Shown here: positions 46,955 through 57,934 of the stretch, one piece after another | Layout of the letters: each line of letters begins with the position of its first letter | How positions within the stretch are numbered: position 1 is the stretch's first letter | Source of the DNA: Macrothele yani | Taxonomy: Eukaryota > Arthropoda > Arachnida > Araneae > Macrothelidae | Direction: 5' to 3' | Length of the DNA: 64,000 nt | Assembly: GCA_039090855.1 (NCBI GenBank) | Contig: CM076995.1 | Location: 118,184,270-118,248,269 of the forward strand | The notes under the pieces: model-generated | What the model saw: only the letters and a program-made list of their open reading frames with translations | Told to the model about the DNA's origin: nothing | Databases searched by the model: none | Position numbers and translations under genes: made by a program

Positions 46955-47805
46955 TGGTCATATTCGTATGGAAGTAGACTTCTGTCATTCATAACACGAT
47001 AGGCAACTTGTTCAATAGCCACCTTTGACGAAATGATGAAGAACACTTACACATTTAATCAAATTAAAAACGGTATTTACAAGTTAAAACATATGATAGA
47101 TAAAAACACTTGATCTTTCGATCACACTAGTGATCTTCATCAGGTCACCCACCCAATGGCATCAGAGTACAACGACACGCAACATATATAGGGATTTTTG
47201 ATGACCCAAAAATGAGTCGAGCGCATGCTTGTTGTGAACACAGAGAGAGAGACATAGAGAGAGACAAATAACAGCACTGCGAACGAGGAGAGTCAAAATG
47301 ATGTTACACAAGTATTAATGATTTAATAATTACAGCGGAATCATTAATACTTGTGTAACATCATCTCTCTCTGTGTTCACAACAGCTTTCGTGAACATGC
47401 GCTCTACCCATTTTTGGGTCATCAAAAATCCCTATATATGTTGCGTGTCGTTGTACTCTGATGCCTACATTTTTCTGTTTGTCTTTCCTATTGAGTTCAC
47501 TTACTCAGATCTCCTAGCTTCTCATTTCCAAGGGCAGTTTGAGACCTAGGGTCAGACACTCCCTTCCTAAAACTTCTTCAAATATCATATCTGATGCCAT
47601 TGGATGGGTGACCTGATGAAGATCACTAGTGTGATCGAAAGATCTAGTGTTTTTACCTATCATATGTTTTAACTTGTAAATACCGTTTTTAATTTGATTA
47701 AATGTGTAAATGCTCTTCATCATTTCGTCAAAGGTGGTTATTAAACAAGTTGCCTATCTGTATGACAGATGTCTACTCCCATACGAATATCGCTTGTACC
47801 ACGAA
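46955..47805. repeat. Large inverted repeat with hammerhead-like cores
   Basis: The left arm runs from about 46955 to 47322 and the right arm from about 47340 to 47805. The centre is GATGTTACACAAGTATTAAT and its complement around an 18-base loop. The right arm has an extra segment of about 135 bp (47465-47598) between two CTGATGCC copies; the left arm has a unique AGAGAGAGAC-rich piece. Each arm contains CTGATGA, a perfect 6-bp hairpin (GATCAC/GTGATC) and GAAA: 47613-47640 on the plus strand and 47116-47143 on the minus strand. Confidence 0.8.
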
Positions 47806-47984
47806 ATTCATCTACAGGTGGTCATAATTCAGTGATCACTCAGTGTACATATGAAATGTTATAATAAAGGGTTTTAATATCTGTCAAAACGTTCATTATA
47901 AAAACTGCTGTCAAATTCAGTAGAAAATATCTGCAAATTCTTCGTCTGGTCAATAGTACCTGGTAAGAAGTTTTTTTTTTTTTG

Positions 47985-48191
47985 GTTGGAGGATTAACGA
48001 CCACCATGAGCAACTCAATGGGCTATAAGCAGTCGCCCGTCGCTAATTTAGGGCCACTGACTCCAGGGAAGGGAAAGAGCCAGTGCCGCAAGACAAACAC
48101 AACATTCATGCCTCACCGGGATTCGAATCCGGACTAATCTTGGACGAATGATCAGAAGCCATCGCTTAGACCACTGCGCCACCGGGGCGGC
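47985..48191 (-). repeat. tRNA-derived SINE, near full length
   Basis: Minus-strand copy with head GCCGCCCCGGTGGCGCAGTG, B box CCGGATTCGAATCCCGG-like, body GCCCTAAATTAGCGACGGGC, and TTAATCCTCCAACC end next to a T tract. Confidence 0.88.
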
Positions 48192-48503
48192 AAATAATTT
48201 TTTCAGAAGCGAACATACTGTTGCAAATTGGATTTATGTCCAGAGGCGCCGGAACTAATTTTTTACAGCGGGTACAAGTTATCAGGATATGTATATTATG
48301 GTCATATAATAAAACTTACTATGCTGTTAAAAACAGGACGCGATGACGTCATTTGAACATTCTACAGACAAAACGATCTTGTAGATAAAATCTAAAATAA
48401 TATAAAATTTGAATTCTATATCTATATATGTTTTTTCGATATAAAACATTTCACTCGTATTATAAACGATATTAAACTGTATTCATTTGGACACCACTTT
48501 AGC
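48192..48503. other. No gene seen
   Basis: Short AT-rich stretch between the SINE and the RTE insertion. Confidence 0.4.
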
Positions 48504-50693
48504 ATGAATTCTACAAGAAGCGTACCCCTTACGTTATACTTCAAACAACATATGTACAGATATATATCTGACCATAGATTGGTGAGATGTAAGATGCACC
48601 TCAACACTAAACTGGAACCTGGCAAGCTCATAAGACAAACAAAATGTATTGACATAACCAACCTTAAAAAACACCATAATACTTTCAAGTTGGAACTGAA
48701 GAACAGATTCTCTGCTTTAGAAAGCCTAACATCGGAAGAAGTGGATATTTCGGAAGTTAACAGAAAAGTAACCAAAGCTCTTATGGAAACAGCAACAAAA
48801 TTAGCTGGGTCTAAGAACAAGTTGCATGTGAACAAATTATCAGGAAAAACCAAAATGTTGATGCAAAAAAGAAGAGTGATGAGGACAACTAAAGAAGATG
48901 TGACTTCCAAAGTGGAATATATAGAGCTATGCAAGACAGTACGAAAAAGTATCACTGAAGACGTAAGGAAATTCAACTGTGAGCTAGTGAGGAAAGCAAT
49001 TGAAAACAACCAAAGCCTTAAGATAGCAAAGGGACATCTCAGTAAGGGAAGAAAACAGATTATGGCTCTGAGAAAAGAAGATGGTTCTATAACAAGAAAT
49101 AGAGGCGAAATTTTGACAAGAGTGAAAGATTTCTACTCCAAATTATATGAAAGGGATGATACATGTACTCCAGACATCATGAAAGGTACCAGAGTTCTTC
49201 CAGTCCTCCCAGCAGAAGTTGCTCATGCAATCAAGAACATGAAGCGGGGGAAAGCTCCAGGAGAAGATGGAATTACTATAGACATCATACAAGAAGCAAG
49301 TGAAGAAATTGAAACAGTACTCGCCCAAATTTTCACTCGATGCCTTAATGAAGGGAAGATTCCTGAGGATTGGAACAATGCTACAATGATCCTGCTACAT
49401 AAAAAAGGTGACATTGAGGATCTCAGGAACTACAGACCTATCAGCCTCCTATCAGTGGTTTATAAAATCTTCACTAAAGTTCTTTCACACCGCTTGAAGG
49501 TAACACTGGACATGGCTCAACCGAGAGAACAAGCTGGATTCAGGAGTGGCTACAGCACAATAGATCATATCCACGTACTGAGAGAACTAACTGAAAGAGC
49601 GAGGGAATATGAACTTCCATTGTGCATGGCTTTTATCGATTATGAAAAAGCCTTTGATTCGGTGAAACCATCAGCAGTTACCACGGCTCTGAAATCCTGC
49701 GGTATTGAAGATGCATACATTAATATTATTAATAACATCTATGAAAATGCAAGTGCAAAGATTCGGCTGTTTGAAAATACAACACACATAAAAATTGGAA
49801 AGGGAGTGAGACAAGGTGACACCATATCTCCGAAGCTCTTTAATGCCACATTGGAAAATGTCTTTCAATCACTGAACTGGGAAAACAAAGGGATAAAGAT
49901 TAATGGAGATTATCTAACCCACCTTCGTTTTGCTGATGACGTAGTCATTTTTGCAACTACCCCATCAGAGCTGCAGAGTATGATCCAGGAACTTGCTGAC
50001 AACAGTAAAGAAGTGGGATTAAAAATGAACTTTCAGAAGACAAAAGTGATGTTCAATGCTTTTACAAGAAATGAAGATTTATCGATTGATGGAGAAAAAC
50101 TGGAGATAACAGATACGTATGTTTATCTTGGACAGCAGATATCAAGTGAGGGTCACATTGATGAAGAAATTAATCGGCGTACAAAACTTGCCTGGAGAGC
50201 TTTTGGAAGAAACAGCATAATTTTCAAGAGCAATATGCCATTATGTCTTAAAAGAAAAGTGTTTGATCAATGCATCCTTCCAGTGCTTACGTATGGTGCA
50301 GAGACGTGGACCTTAACTAAAAGAGACATACAAAGGCTGCAGACAACTCAAAGAAGCATGCAGAGGTGCATGCTTGGTATAACCAGGAGAGATAAGAAGA
50401 GGAACTCGTGGATCCGAAAAATGACGAGAGTGGAAGACATCATGATCAGAGTTAAATCCCTGAAATGGCAATGGGCTGGACATATTTCCAGAAGGACAGA
50501 CCATAGATGGACAGCCGAAATTTTAGATTGGATTCCAAGGGACAGGAAAAGACCCAGAAAAAGACCACATGGGAGATGGGTGGATGAAATTCGTAAATAT
50601 GCGGGAGTGACATGGAGGAGACTGGCACAAGACAGACCGTTGTGGAGGAAACTTGGGGAGACCTTCGTCCAGCAGTGGATTGATAATGGTTGA
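48504..50693 (+). CDS. RTE reverse transcriptase, intact ORF lacking most of the endonuclease
   Basis: This is the only long intact ORF (729 codons). The first ~20 residues come from flanking sequence that happens to be in frame; RTE homology starts at SDHRLVRCKM (residue 22 on), the last box of the AP endonuclease. A linker follows (residues ~35-240). Then come GKAPGEDGITIDII (~250), the reverse transcriptase with LLHKKGDIEDLRNYRPISLL (~297), AFIDYEKAFDS (first catalytic aspartates), GVRQGDTISPKLF and FADDVVIFAT (~476). The RTE C-terminal domain has YGAETWTLTK, WQWAGHISRR and GRWVDEIRKYAG and ends at WIDNG. Without an endonuclease it should not nick targets itself. No promoter is evident. 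An intact frame suggests a recent insertion. Confidence 0.9.
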   Translation: MNSTRSVPLTLYFKQHMYRYISDHRLVRCKMHLNTKLEPGKLIRQTKCIDITNLKKHHNTFKLELKNRFSALESLTSEEVDISEVNRKVTKALMETATKLAGSKNKLHVNKLSGKTKMLMQKRRVMRTTKEDVTSKVEYIELCKTVRKSITEDVRKFNCELVRKAIENNQSLKIAKGHLSKGRKQIMALRKEDGSITRNRGEILTRVKDFYSKLYERDDTCTPDIMKGTRVLPVLPAEVAHAIKNMKRGKAPGEDGITIDIIQEASEEIETVLAQIFTRCLNEGKIPEDWNNATMILLHKKGDIEDLRNYRPISLLSVVYKIFTKVLSHRLKVTLDMAQPREQAGFRSGYSTIDHIHVLRELTERAREYELPLCMAFIDYEKAFDSVKPSAVTTALKSCGIEDAYINIINNIYENASAKIRLFENTTHIKIGKGVRQGDTISPKLFNATLENVFQSLNWENKGIKINGDYLTHLRFADDVVIFATTPSELQSMIQELADNSKEVGLKMNFQKTKVMFNAFTRNEDLSIDGEKLEITDTYVYLGQQISSEGHIDEEINRRTKLAWRAFGRNSIIFKSNMPLCLKRKVFDQCILPVLTYGAETWTLTKRDIQRLQTTQRSMQRCMLGITRRDKKRNSWIRKMTRVEDIMIRVKSLKWQWAGHISRRTDHRWTAEILDWIPRDRKRPRKRPHGRWVDEIRKYAGVTWRRLAQDRPLWRKLGETFVQQWIDNG

Positions 50694-50713
50694 CAATGAT
50701 GATGATGATATAT
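48564..50713 (+). mobile_element. RTE-clade LINE insertion, 5'-truncated
   Basis: Homology with the other RTE copies begins at about 48564 and ends in a GATGATGAT tail at 50696-50711. GATATAT occurs at both borders (about 48557 and 50707) and may be a short target duplication. A 3' tail of simple repeats and no poly-A is usual for RTE. Confidence 0.85.
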
Positions 50714-53700
50714 CTCATTCCTTTCTCGACCTCTCCCTACCAATTTTTTTTTCTTATTTTAAAGAAAGACGGATTTTAGTATATTTAAGTGAAATACAAA
50801 ACGTTCCTGTTATAAAAACACAGTAGTTAGTTTATTTTTATGGCGCAAGGGCCATGTTTGGCCAAAGAAGGTCAAAAACACAGTATCTCTCAGGAATTTC
50901 AGGATAACTGTCTTTTAATAAGACTAATACTTCGTGAGACATTCTTTTTTTCTTTCTTTTCTCATACTGGTAACTATAAAAATGGTGCTCCTTCCAATTT
51001 CTGTTTTCTCATACTAGACATGCGAGAGGAGTTTAAATTTTAAAAAATTACAGTTCTAGGTAGTTAATAGTCAAAATAATACTCAACTTCATCAGAAGGA
51101 ATTTTAAATGGCAGGATATAAAAAAAAATCCAACTACTTATCCAATTTCCGATCACGGACATAATTAAAGAGGACGAAAAGTGAGGGGGAAATGTGATGT
51201 TTCGCCTCTGCATACAAATGAGTACAGAGGCAGCTGGTCCCTCTGTTCCCTGTGGTTCTGACGCTACTGCCTATGTCTCATGATACACAGAACTGTACGT
51301 CATGAAAAAATGGAAAAAGGCACACAGAAATATTCCACATAGTCGAAGCTATCCGCTGCAAAAGAAAAATTTTCTAATCGTGATTTTGGAAGACAGAATA
51401 ACAAGGGAAACTGAATATACACCTGCGCTTCTGAATGAAAGGGCTGCATCATTTGAAGTAAAAATGTACGCAAAATATTTGTCATAGTGAAAAAAATCCA
51501 ACAAAAAATTATTTCGTAATCGGACATTTAGCAGCAGTAAGTGAAAGTTTTTGAATGGAAGAAGTACACCCAGGTAAAAAGCCGTGTGCGGTTACACCAC
51601 CAAGAAGCGAGGCTGAGGATCAGAAAAATAACAAAGTTATGTGTCATCGTTTTCGTAGTTTATGCTATTCAAAGAAAAAAATATTTTCCCTGTCCGACTA
51701 ACTGGCATCATAAGTGGTACCTACAGATAGACGGACGAACGCAAATATTGATACTATTAGATACTATTCCATACTTCCTATATCAAAAAACTTGGCAAAG
51801 CAGAAAATAATGTTTACGTACAAATCCTTCTTGTTAAACAAACGTGAACATTAAGAAAAGAAATGCCGGCCTCAGATGAAAATTTTGGGATTTATTTACT
51901 GCACTTGAATCTAATCTGTTTACCTATTTGTTATATAATGATAATTTTACACGTTTTGAAAAAGTAAAATGGCATTTCCAGAAGAAAAGCTGCATGCCAT
52001 GTATAGAACAAATAGAATTTATTTCTTTTTCAAGATATTGTTCAGCTTCTTTGAAAACTTTTTCACTTCATGCCAACAATTGTAGGCTTTCTTCCTTGAA
52101 AAGAAAAAATGTTAAAAACAAGGTGAAGATGAAAGAAGAACAGTTCCTATATCTGCAGCAACATTTACGAAAGTAACACACATTTATCGTCTTTGAACTA
52201 CTGGAAGTTCTAGATGAATTATCTTTTTCACCAGTGGGTATTCGTACCTTTAGAGGATTTGCAGAATCGTATGTTTGGTATTTTTGTGATATGTCTTGAA
52301 AAATTTGGCAACCTTTCGTTTAATGAAGAAATTTCTGCTTCTGCATTCTTGTGCGATTGAAGTCCTCTTATTCCCTTCTCCCATCGTTACATTTTTAGAA
52401 CTGAAATTTGTAACATTTATAAGTAACTTATCAGAATTCTATTTTCTGATTTCATACGGCATTTTATTCTTCTGTTCTCATATTAGTTTGCTCCACATTT
52501 TTGTCATTCTTCACCAGAATAAAAAATATATCGATCAATCAAATTTCACAATTTTCACTTCCGCGAACTAGAACTCCCAAACTATAAAAACTAAATAAAA
52601 CAATTATGTATATCCCGATACATGTTGTAACAATTATCATATATACATTTCATCCATATCTCAGTGAAAAGTGCTCACTACTGTAGAAATCTCACTACTA
52701 CACATCGCCGGAAAAAGTGGAGCTGGTGTTGCCTCATCTACAAGGTCCTAAATAGGAGGAGGATGTGTGTGAATGTCAAGAACATGAAAAATTCTGCGAC
52801 ATGGGAAAATTCTAAGTCATTTAATGACAATTCGCAGCACATTAGACAAACCACGTATAGTCGCACTCCTCGGAAAATCATTCAGGAAATCTATGGGACA
52901 TTACTTTCGCCGGAGTTTTTAAAATTTACAACTGCCACTCACACAGAATTAAACTCGTGTAGGAGTTACAAGAGAAAGTAATGAAACACGTGGAAATTTT
53001 ATGAACGAGTAACGGAGATACTGTCGGTGCAGCCCACTTTACTGACAGGCAGCTTTTCTCCGTAATAAAGCGTCATTTCACTTGAAAGGGATTTCGAATC
53101 GACACAAATGGCTGTATTGGAGCTACAAGAACACCAGGCGTATCAAAACAGACGTGCGAAACGATCTTAAAGTTAGGACCATTCATGCTCACCTGCTTAT
53201 ACTACACTCTAAGCCAACTTAAGAATATACTATTGTGGAAAGTACAGAACAGCTACCACCGCTACGAAAAGTAGTTCTTGGCGTTTAGAGCAAAAAGCAA
53301 CAGAATTATTGCTCAGAGTCATCGTTTCTGTTTGCGCGGCAGTTTATCGGGCAAAATTACTATTTAAGACAAGTTTTCTTTTTAATGGCTCGTTTTTTAT
53401 AACCTGTAATTTCGTTAAGTAAAGTCGACAAACACAAATGTGTGCGTGAAATTCAAAATTCTGTTCCACAGAACTTAAAATTTGACTATCGAACTGAGAG
53501 AAGATGGACAATTCCGCATTGCTTCTTAAACATCTGTAATCCCAAAGTATTTTATGTGGAAAAAGCATGTCGGAGATTGTCTCAACGAGAAATTTTCAGA
53601 ACTCATTTTTAAAGTTTACTGTCGCCACCCTCAGAACGCGTACTTCGTGTTTGTTCATAAATACAAATGGTGAATTTCCTGATATAAAAAGATAATAAAA

Positions 53701-54264
53701 CGTGAGCAGCTCATTCAATTTTGATTCGTTTCACTGTGCTATTCAAAAACGTGAACGTTTGCCAACCAATTTTTCTTTATTTCTTTTACATGTAACGTAT
53801 TTCTTTAATTTGACCACCTTTCTTTTGAGTTTCTGCCTTCTTATGTAAATTTGGTTTCTCCTCGTTAAACGTTTTCTAACTTAACGCCACAAAGTTCCTA
53901 CCGACGAATTTGAAGTTGGCAACCTGACAGCGGGTCAGAGGGCAATCAACGTAAATAAAGAGTTCTGAGATAACAGCAGTGCAGTGCAATGTTGGAAGAG
54001 CGAATCTTGTCTATGGATCAGAGATAGGAACGATTCTTGTAAAAGCAGTTTGTAGTGAGTTGACAGGTTGTTATTCGAGGAATAATAAGTGTCACGTAAT
54101 GTATATTGAGACATCACTTAATTGAGTTCCATTCAGCGTACTGTGTTACGAAAGCCCCGCCCCCCTTTTTTTCTGGATTATTGACGTTCCTAAATACGAA
54201 TAAGTGTAAGGGACTTTCAGCAAGCAGATTTCTGTTGTTATTAACTCTGGCCGTTATTCTACAC
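50714..54264. other. AT-rich sequence, no gene seen
   Basis: Several ORFs of 60-105 codons (for example 52664-52981) have no recognisable domain. I see no transposon ends or SINE copy here. It may be unique host sequence. Confidence 0.45.
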
Positions 54265-54382
54265 TATAAAAAAAAAATCTGAAATTCCCAACCTATTTCC
54301 GTGATTCTTTTCGTAAATTAACGAAGCATATTCTTGTTACAACCTTACAACCTTTTTTCGTGAAATGACGAAAAAAAAATCC

Positions 54383-55714
54383 TGGATTGTACGGATTTTT
54401 TGTACGTCAGGAAAATTCTGAATTTTCGGAAACCTTCTCACAATTCTTTTCGTATCTGGATTGTACGGATTTTTTGTACGTCAGGAAAATTCTGAATTTT
54501 CGGAAACCTTCTCACAATTCTTTTCGTATCTGGATTGTACGGATTTTTTGTACGTCAGGAAAATTCTGAATTTTCGGAAACCTTCTCACAATTCTTTTCG
54601 TATCTGGATTGTACGGATTTTTTGTACGTCAGGAAAATTCTGAATTTTCGGAAACCTTCTCACAATTCTTTTCGTATCTGGATTGTACGGATTTTTTGTA
54701 CGTCAGGAAAATTCTGAATTTTCAGAAACCTTCTCACAATTCTTTTCGTATCTGGATTGTACGGATTTTTTGTACGTCAGGAAAATTCTGAATTTTCGGA
54801 AACCTTCTCACAATTCTTTTCGTATCTGGATTGTACGGATTTTTTGTACGTCAGGAAAATTCTGAATTTTCGGAAACCTTCTCACAATTCTTTTCGTATC
54901 TGGATTGTACGGATTTTTTGTACGTCAGGAAAATTCTGAATTTTCGGAAACCTTCTCACAATTCTTTTCGTATCTGGATTGTACGGATTTTTTGTACGTC
55001 AGGAAAATTCTGAATTTTCAGAAACCTTCTCACAATTCTTTTCGTATCTGGATTGTACGGATTTTTTGCACGTCAGGAAAATTCTGAATTTTCGGAAACC
55101 TTCTCACAATTCTTTTCGTATCTGGATTGTACGGATTTTTTGTACGTCAGGAAAATTCTGAATTTTCGGAAACCTTCTCACAATTCTTTTCGTATCTGGA
55201 TTGTACGGATTTTTTGTACGTCAGGAAAATTCTGAATTTTCGGAAACCTTCTCACAATTCTTTTCGTATCTGGATTGTACGGATTTTTTGTACGTCAGGA
55301 AAATTCTGAATTTTCGGAAACCTTCTCACAATTCTTTTCGTATCTGGATTGTACGGATTTTTTGTACGTCAGGAAAATTCTGAATTTTCGGAAACCTTCT
55401 CACAATTCTTTTCGTATCTGGATTGTACGGATTTTTTGTACGTCAGGAAAATTCTGAATTTTCGGAAACCTTCTCACAATTCTTTTCGTATCTGGATTGT
55501 ACGGATTTTTTGTACGTCAGGAAAATTCTGAATTTTCGGAAACCTTCTCACAATTCTTTTCGTATCTGGATTGTACGGATTTTTTGTACGTCAGGAAAAT
55601 TCTGAATTTTCGGAAACCTTCTCACAATTCTTTTCGTATCTGGATTGTACGGATTTTTTGTACGTCAGGAAAATTCTGAATTTTCGGAAACCTTCTCCCA
55701 ATTCTTTTCGTATA
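54383..55714 (+). repeat. 74-bp satellite, 18 tandem units
   Basis: Eighteen units of exactly 74 bp run from TGGATTGTACGG at 54383 to 55714, nearly identical. Each contains the perfect palindrome GAAAATTCTGAATTTTC. Units 5 and 9 share one variant (TCAGAAACC for TCGGAAACC), unit 10 has TTGCACG for TTGTACG, and the last unit changes at its end where it joins unique repeat sequence. Because 74 is not a multiple of three, the 60-codon ORFs starting every 74 bp are artefacts of the period, not genes. Confidence 0.97.
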
Positions 55715-56394
55715 TGAACGAAAAAAATCTGTTCCCACTTTTTTGGTCTACGTGTGACAGAAAACTTTCAGTAATAGGAGCGATTCGCGGGAATATTTGA
55801 GGTTTGATTAACTATTAAATTTCAGTCGTTCTACCGGAGAACCTGATTTTGAAGTTCCTTAGCGAGATCAGATACATGTATCATGGACAGCACAATATCT
55901 AATAATGAAATTTTGGTTGTTGTGGCACAGGATATTTTTTACTCTCTCCCCCATTTTGTGCACCAGCTATTGTACATTTTGTTACTGTAAGAAGCTTGGT
56001 ACTTAAATTATTGTACAGGTGATTGTACGATGTCTATGTATCGGTCTGTGGACTCCTTAAGACAAAAGCTATTTTAGTTATCGGAAATAAATTTTATCTT
56101 TAGGAGTTTCGTGAAGTACTTTATAAATCAGTACAATTCACTTTTTCTTAAAGTTAATTGAAAGTCATTGTCAGTTTAATAAGATCTCAAGTAGCAGAAG
56201 TGTTTCAAAAATCACGAAGAAAAAAAAATATGTAATTTGTAATAAGTCTCCTACAGGAAAAATAAAATTGTTACAAATCTATTCAGAAAAATAATAAGCT
56301 ATAAAATTACTAATTCACCTACATTAATAACAAGAAACTTTTAATCATCGGGCGATTAGAATTCTACCTTATACGTAACTGAACGTTACGGGTC

Positions 56395-56470
56395 TTACTG
56401 GTTCAACGGTGACACGCGCGGTTCGTGTAAAAAATGTCTCTGGCTCGAAACCCACTTGTGGCAAAGCGGA
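56395..56470 (+). repeat. tRNA-like block inside modular repeat C
   Basis: GGTCTTACTGGTTCAACGG and CTCTGGCTCGAAACCC lie at A-box/B-box spacing, at the position of the tRNA-like block in copy A. Confidence 0.35.
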
Positions 56471-56472
56471 AG

Positions 56473-56630
56473 CAGCGGCGTAGCCAGAAATTTATTAAGG
56501 GTGAGGGAGAAAAGTGCATGAATTTAGTTCATTGGTAGAAGCCTCATATATATACAGTATACTTTAAATTCGTGCTCAATCCTCCCTCAAGGGAGAAGGG
56601 GGCCCTCATCTTTCCTTGGCTACGCCTCTG
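56473..56630. mobile_element. Intact MITE with GGCGTAGCC ends
   Basis: The left end CAGCGGCGTAGCCA matches the complement of the right end (CAGAGGCGTAGCCA). It is 158 bp, with CATGAATTTAGTTCATTGGT and TTTAAATTCGTGCTCAATCC inside. It is the reference copy for the split element at 40755-44340. Confidence 0.65.
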
Positions 56631-57280
56631 TGATCCCAAAAGAGGAAGGGGGGGGGGGAGAGAAAAAAATAATAATAAACATAAAAGGCCCAGAAAGTCA
56701 AAATCGATGATTTTGCGAAAATTCTGTATAAATACAGAAAACCCGAAAGCATGCTTTTCTGAAATAAATGAAATTACTGACTACGGAAATTCTGTCAAAA
56801 CAATATTTTGAAGAAAGGGAAATTTTGTTAAAAGACGGACACCTACCAGCAACGTTATTTTCAGGAATTTTCTGTGAATTCACACCACTTATTGTTTTTT
56901 TGTTGTTGTTGTTGCTTTTTATTGTGTACAACTGTTTAATGAATGATTCTGTGCCTAGTTAAGATTTTCAAATTTCCAACAAGGATACGAGCGAACGACT
57001 TAGACTAATCTGGGTTCAACGAAAAGCTCTAAGCTTTAAGGTTGAAGTTGCAGTGAGTTAAACATAACCCTATTCAACCCACCAGATAATAAATAGCATT
57101 TATTTTGTATAGAATAAACATCCAAAAGATGCATTTGTAAAACTCGATTATGCATTCAATGCGTGTCAGTGGTAACTCTTAAATCAGCAGTTAGGAAAAT
57201 TTTCTGTTGAAATAAAGTCCGGCATCGCTTTTGTGTGAAAAATTCTTCAGCAGGATTATTCAGGGTCTAGTGGTAGTGGT

Positions 57281-57346
57281 ATTATTTATTATCTGATATT
57301 TTACAGAGATTTTGAAATTATTTATTATCTGATATTTTACAGAGAT
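57281..57346 (+). repeat. 36-bp tandem duplication
   Basis: ATTATTTATTATCTGATATT then TTACAGAGAT occurs twice, 36 bp apart. Confidence 0.85.
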
Positions 57347-57888
57347 CGTCTCGGATGTTCCAACGTCAAATCAGGATCTTGAAAGATTTCTCATTTCCTA
57401 CCTCGTAGTTAGCTCAGCTCGTAAGTACTGAAGACGTATTCTACGCATTGATTCACAATGTATTCGCATCCGTAACCAATCGCACGCCATCAAATTCACC
57501 CGCATATCTCGAACTTGCTTCACTGTTTGCTCATGACGTACATGTGTGTATGCGTTGATCAATGCACTCTGGAGATCTTGCTAAGTAAATAACGATCAGA
57601 GAAAGGGTCTCGTTGAAAGCACAATCTACCTTTGTGTCCAAAAAGGTGACGCGCAAAAAGAAAAAAGAATTTTTTTCACCAGTGGGCAAGATCAGTATGT
57701 GTGTTAAGAGGGGTGCCCTGGGCAGTGTTATTCTGTGAAATTGATATGCATTAATATGTTGTGTTCGCGAATGTGTTATACAAGTGTATTTTCCCAGGGC
57801 AGCAGACAAATTCCAGCCGGAATTTATCCTTTATTAAAGGATTTCTCCACTCCTTGTTTTAAGAGATATAATTAAATTTTTTCTGTAA

Positions 57889-57934
57889 TTAAAATCTTAA
57901 TTAAGATAATTAATTAATTTAATTAAGATTTTAA
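57889..57934. repeat. Perfect inverted repeat, 15-bp arms
   Basis: TTAAAATCTTAATTA and its exact complement flank a 16-base AT loop. Confidence 0.8.

Larger units (their letters stand above)
45592..47845 (+). mobile_element. Tc1-like transposon carrying a SINE and a large inverted repeat
   Basis: The left TIR (CACCGAGTGATCACTGAATT, continuing to ATGACCACC) matches the complement of the right TIR (CACTGAGTGATCACTGAATT). TA lies at 45590-45591 and 47846-47847. A SINE is inserted upstream of the gene. After the transposase stop at 46949, about 850 bp of inverted repeat precede the right end. This makes the element 2,254 bp, much longer than usual. Confidence 0.88.
54265..56905 (+). repeat. Dispersed modular repeat, copy C
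   Basis: Leader at 54265-54380 (GTGAAATGACG shared with copy B), the 74-bp satellite (54383-55714), the ACTATTAAATTTCAGTCGTT block at about 55810, the GTTACTGTAAGAAGC block at about 55981, a tRNA-like piece at about 56395, and the end block finishing TTTCTGTGAATTCACACCAC at about 56889. A MITE is inserted at 56473-56630. Confidence 0.65.

Noticed and set aside
47613..47665. Canonical hammerhead ribozyme
   Set aside because: Core boxes and stem II are present, but one extra A interrupts the core and no clear stem III with a cleavage triplet was found. Reported only as hammerhead-like.
52664..52981. 105-codon ORF
   Set aside because: No recognisable motif and no exon-like signals I could defend.
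54400..54470. Heat-shock-element-like GAA/TTC alternation in each satellite unit
   Set aside because: The spacing between inverted triplets is 2, 1, 2, 1 and not a steady 2, so it does not fit the canonical element. The pattern follows from the palindrome.
54387..55679. Series of 60-codon ORFs starting every 74 bp, resembling a repeat-protein gene family
   Set aside because: The period is not divisible by three and each ORF stops after about 2.5 units. They are a by-product of the satellite.
54383..55714. CRISPR-like array
   Set aside because: The units abut one another with no variable spacers, and the DNA is clearly eukaryotic.
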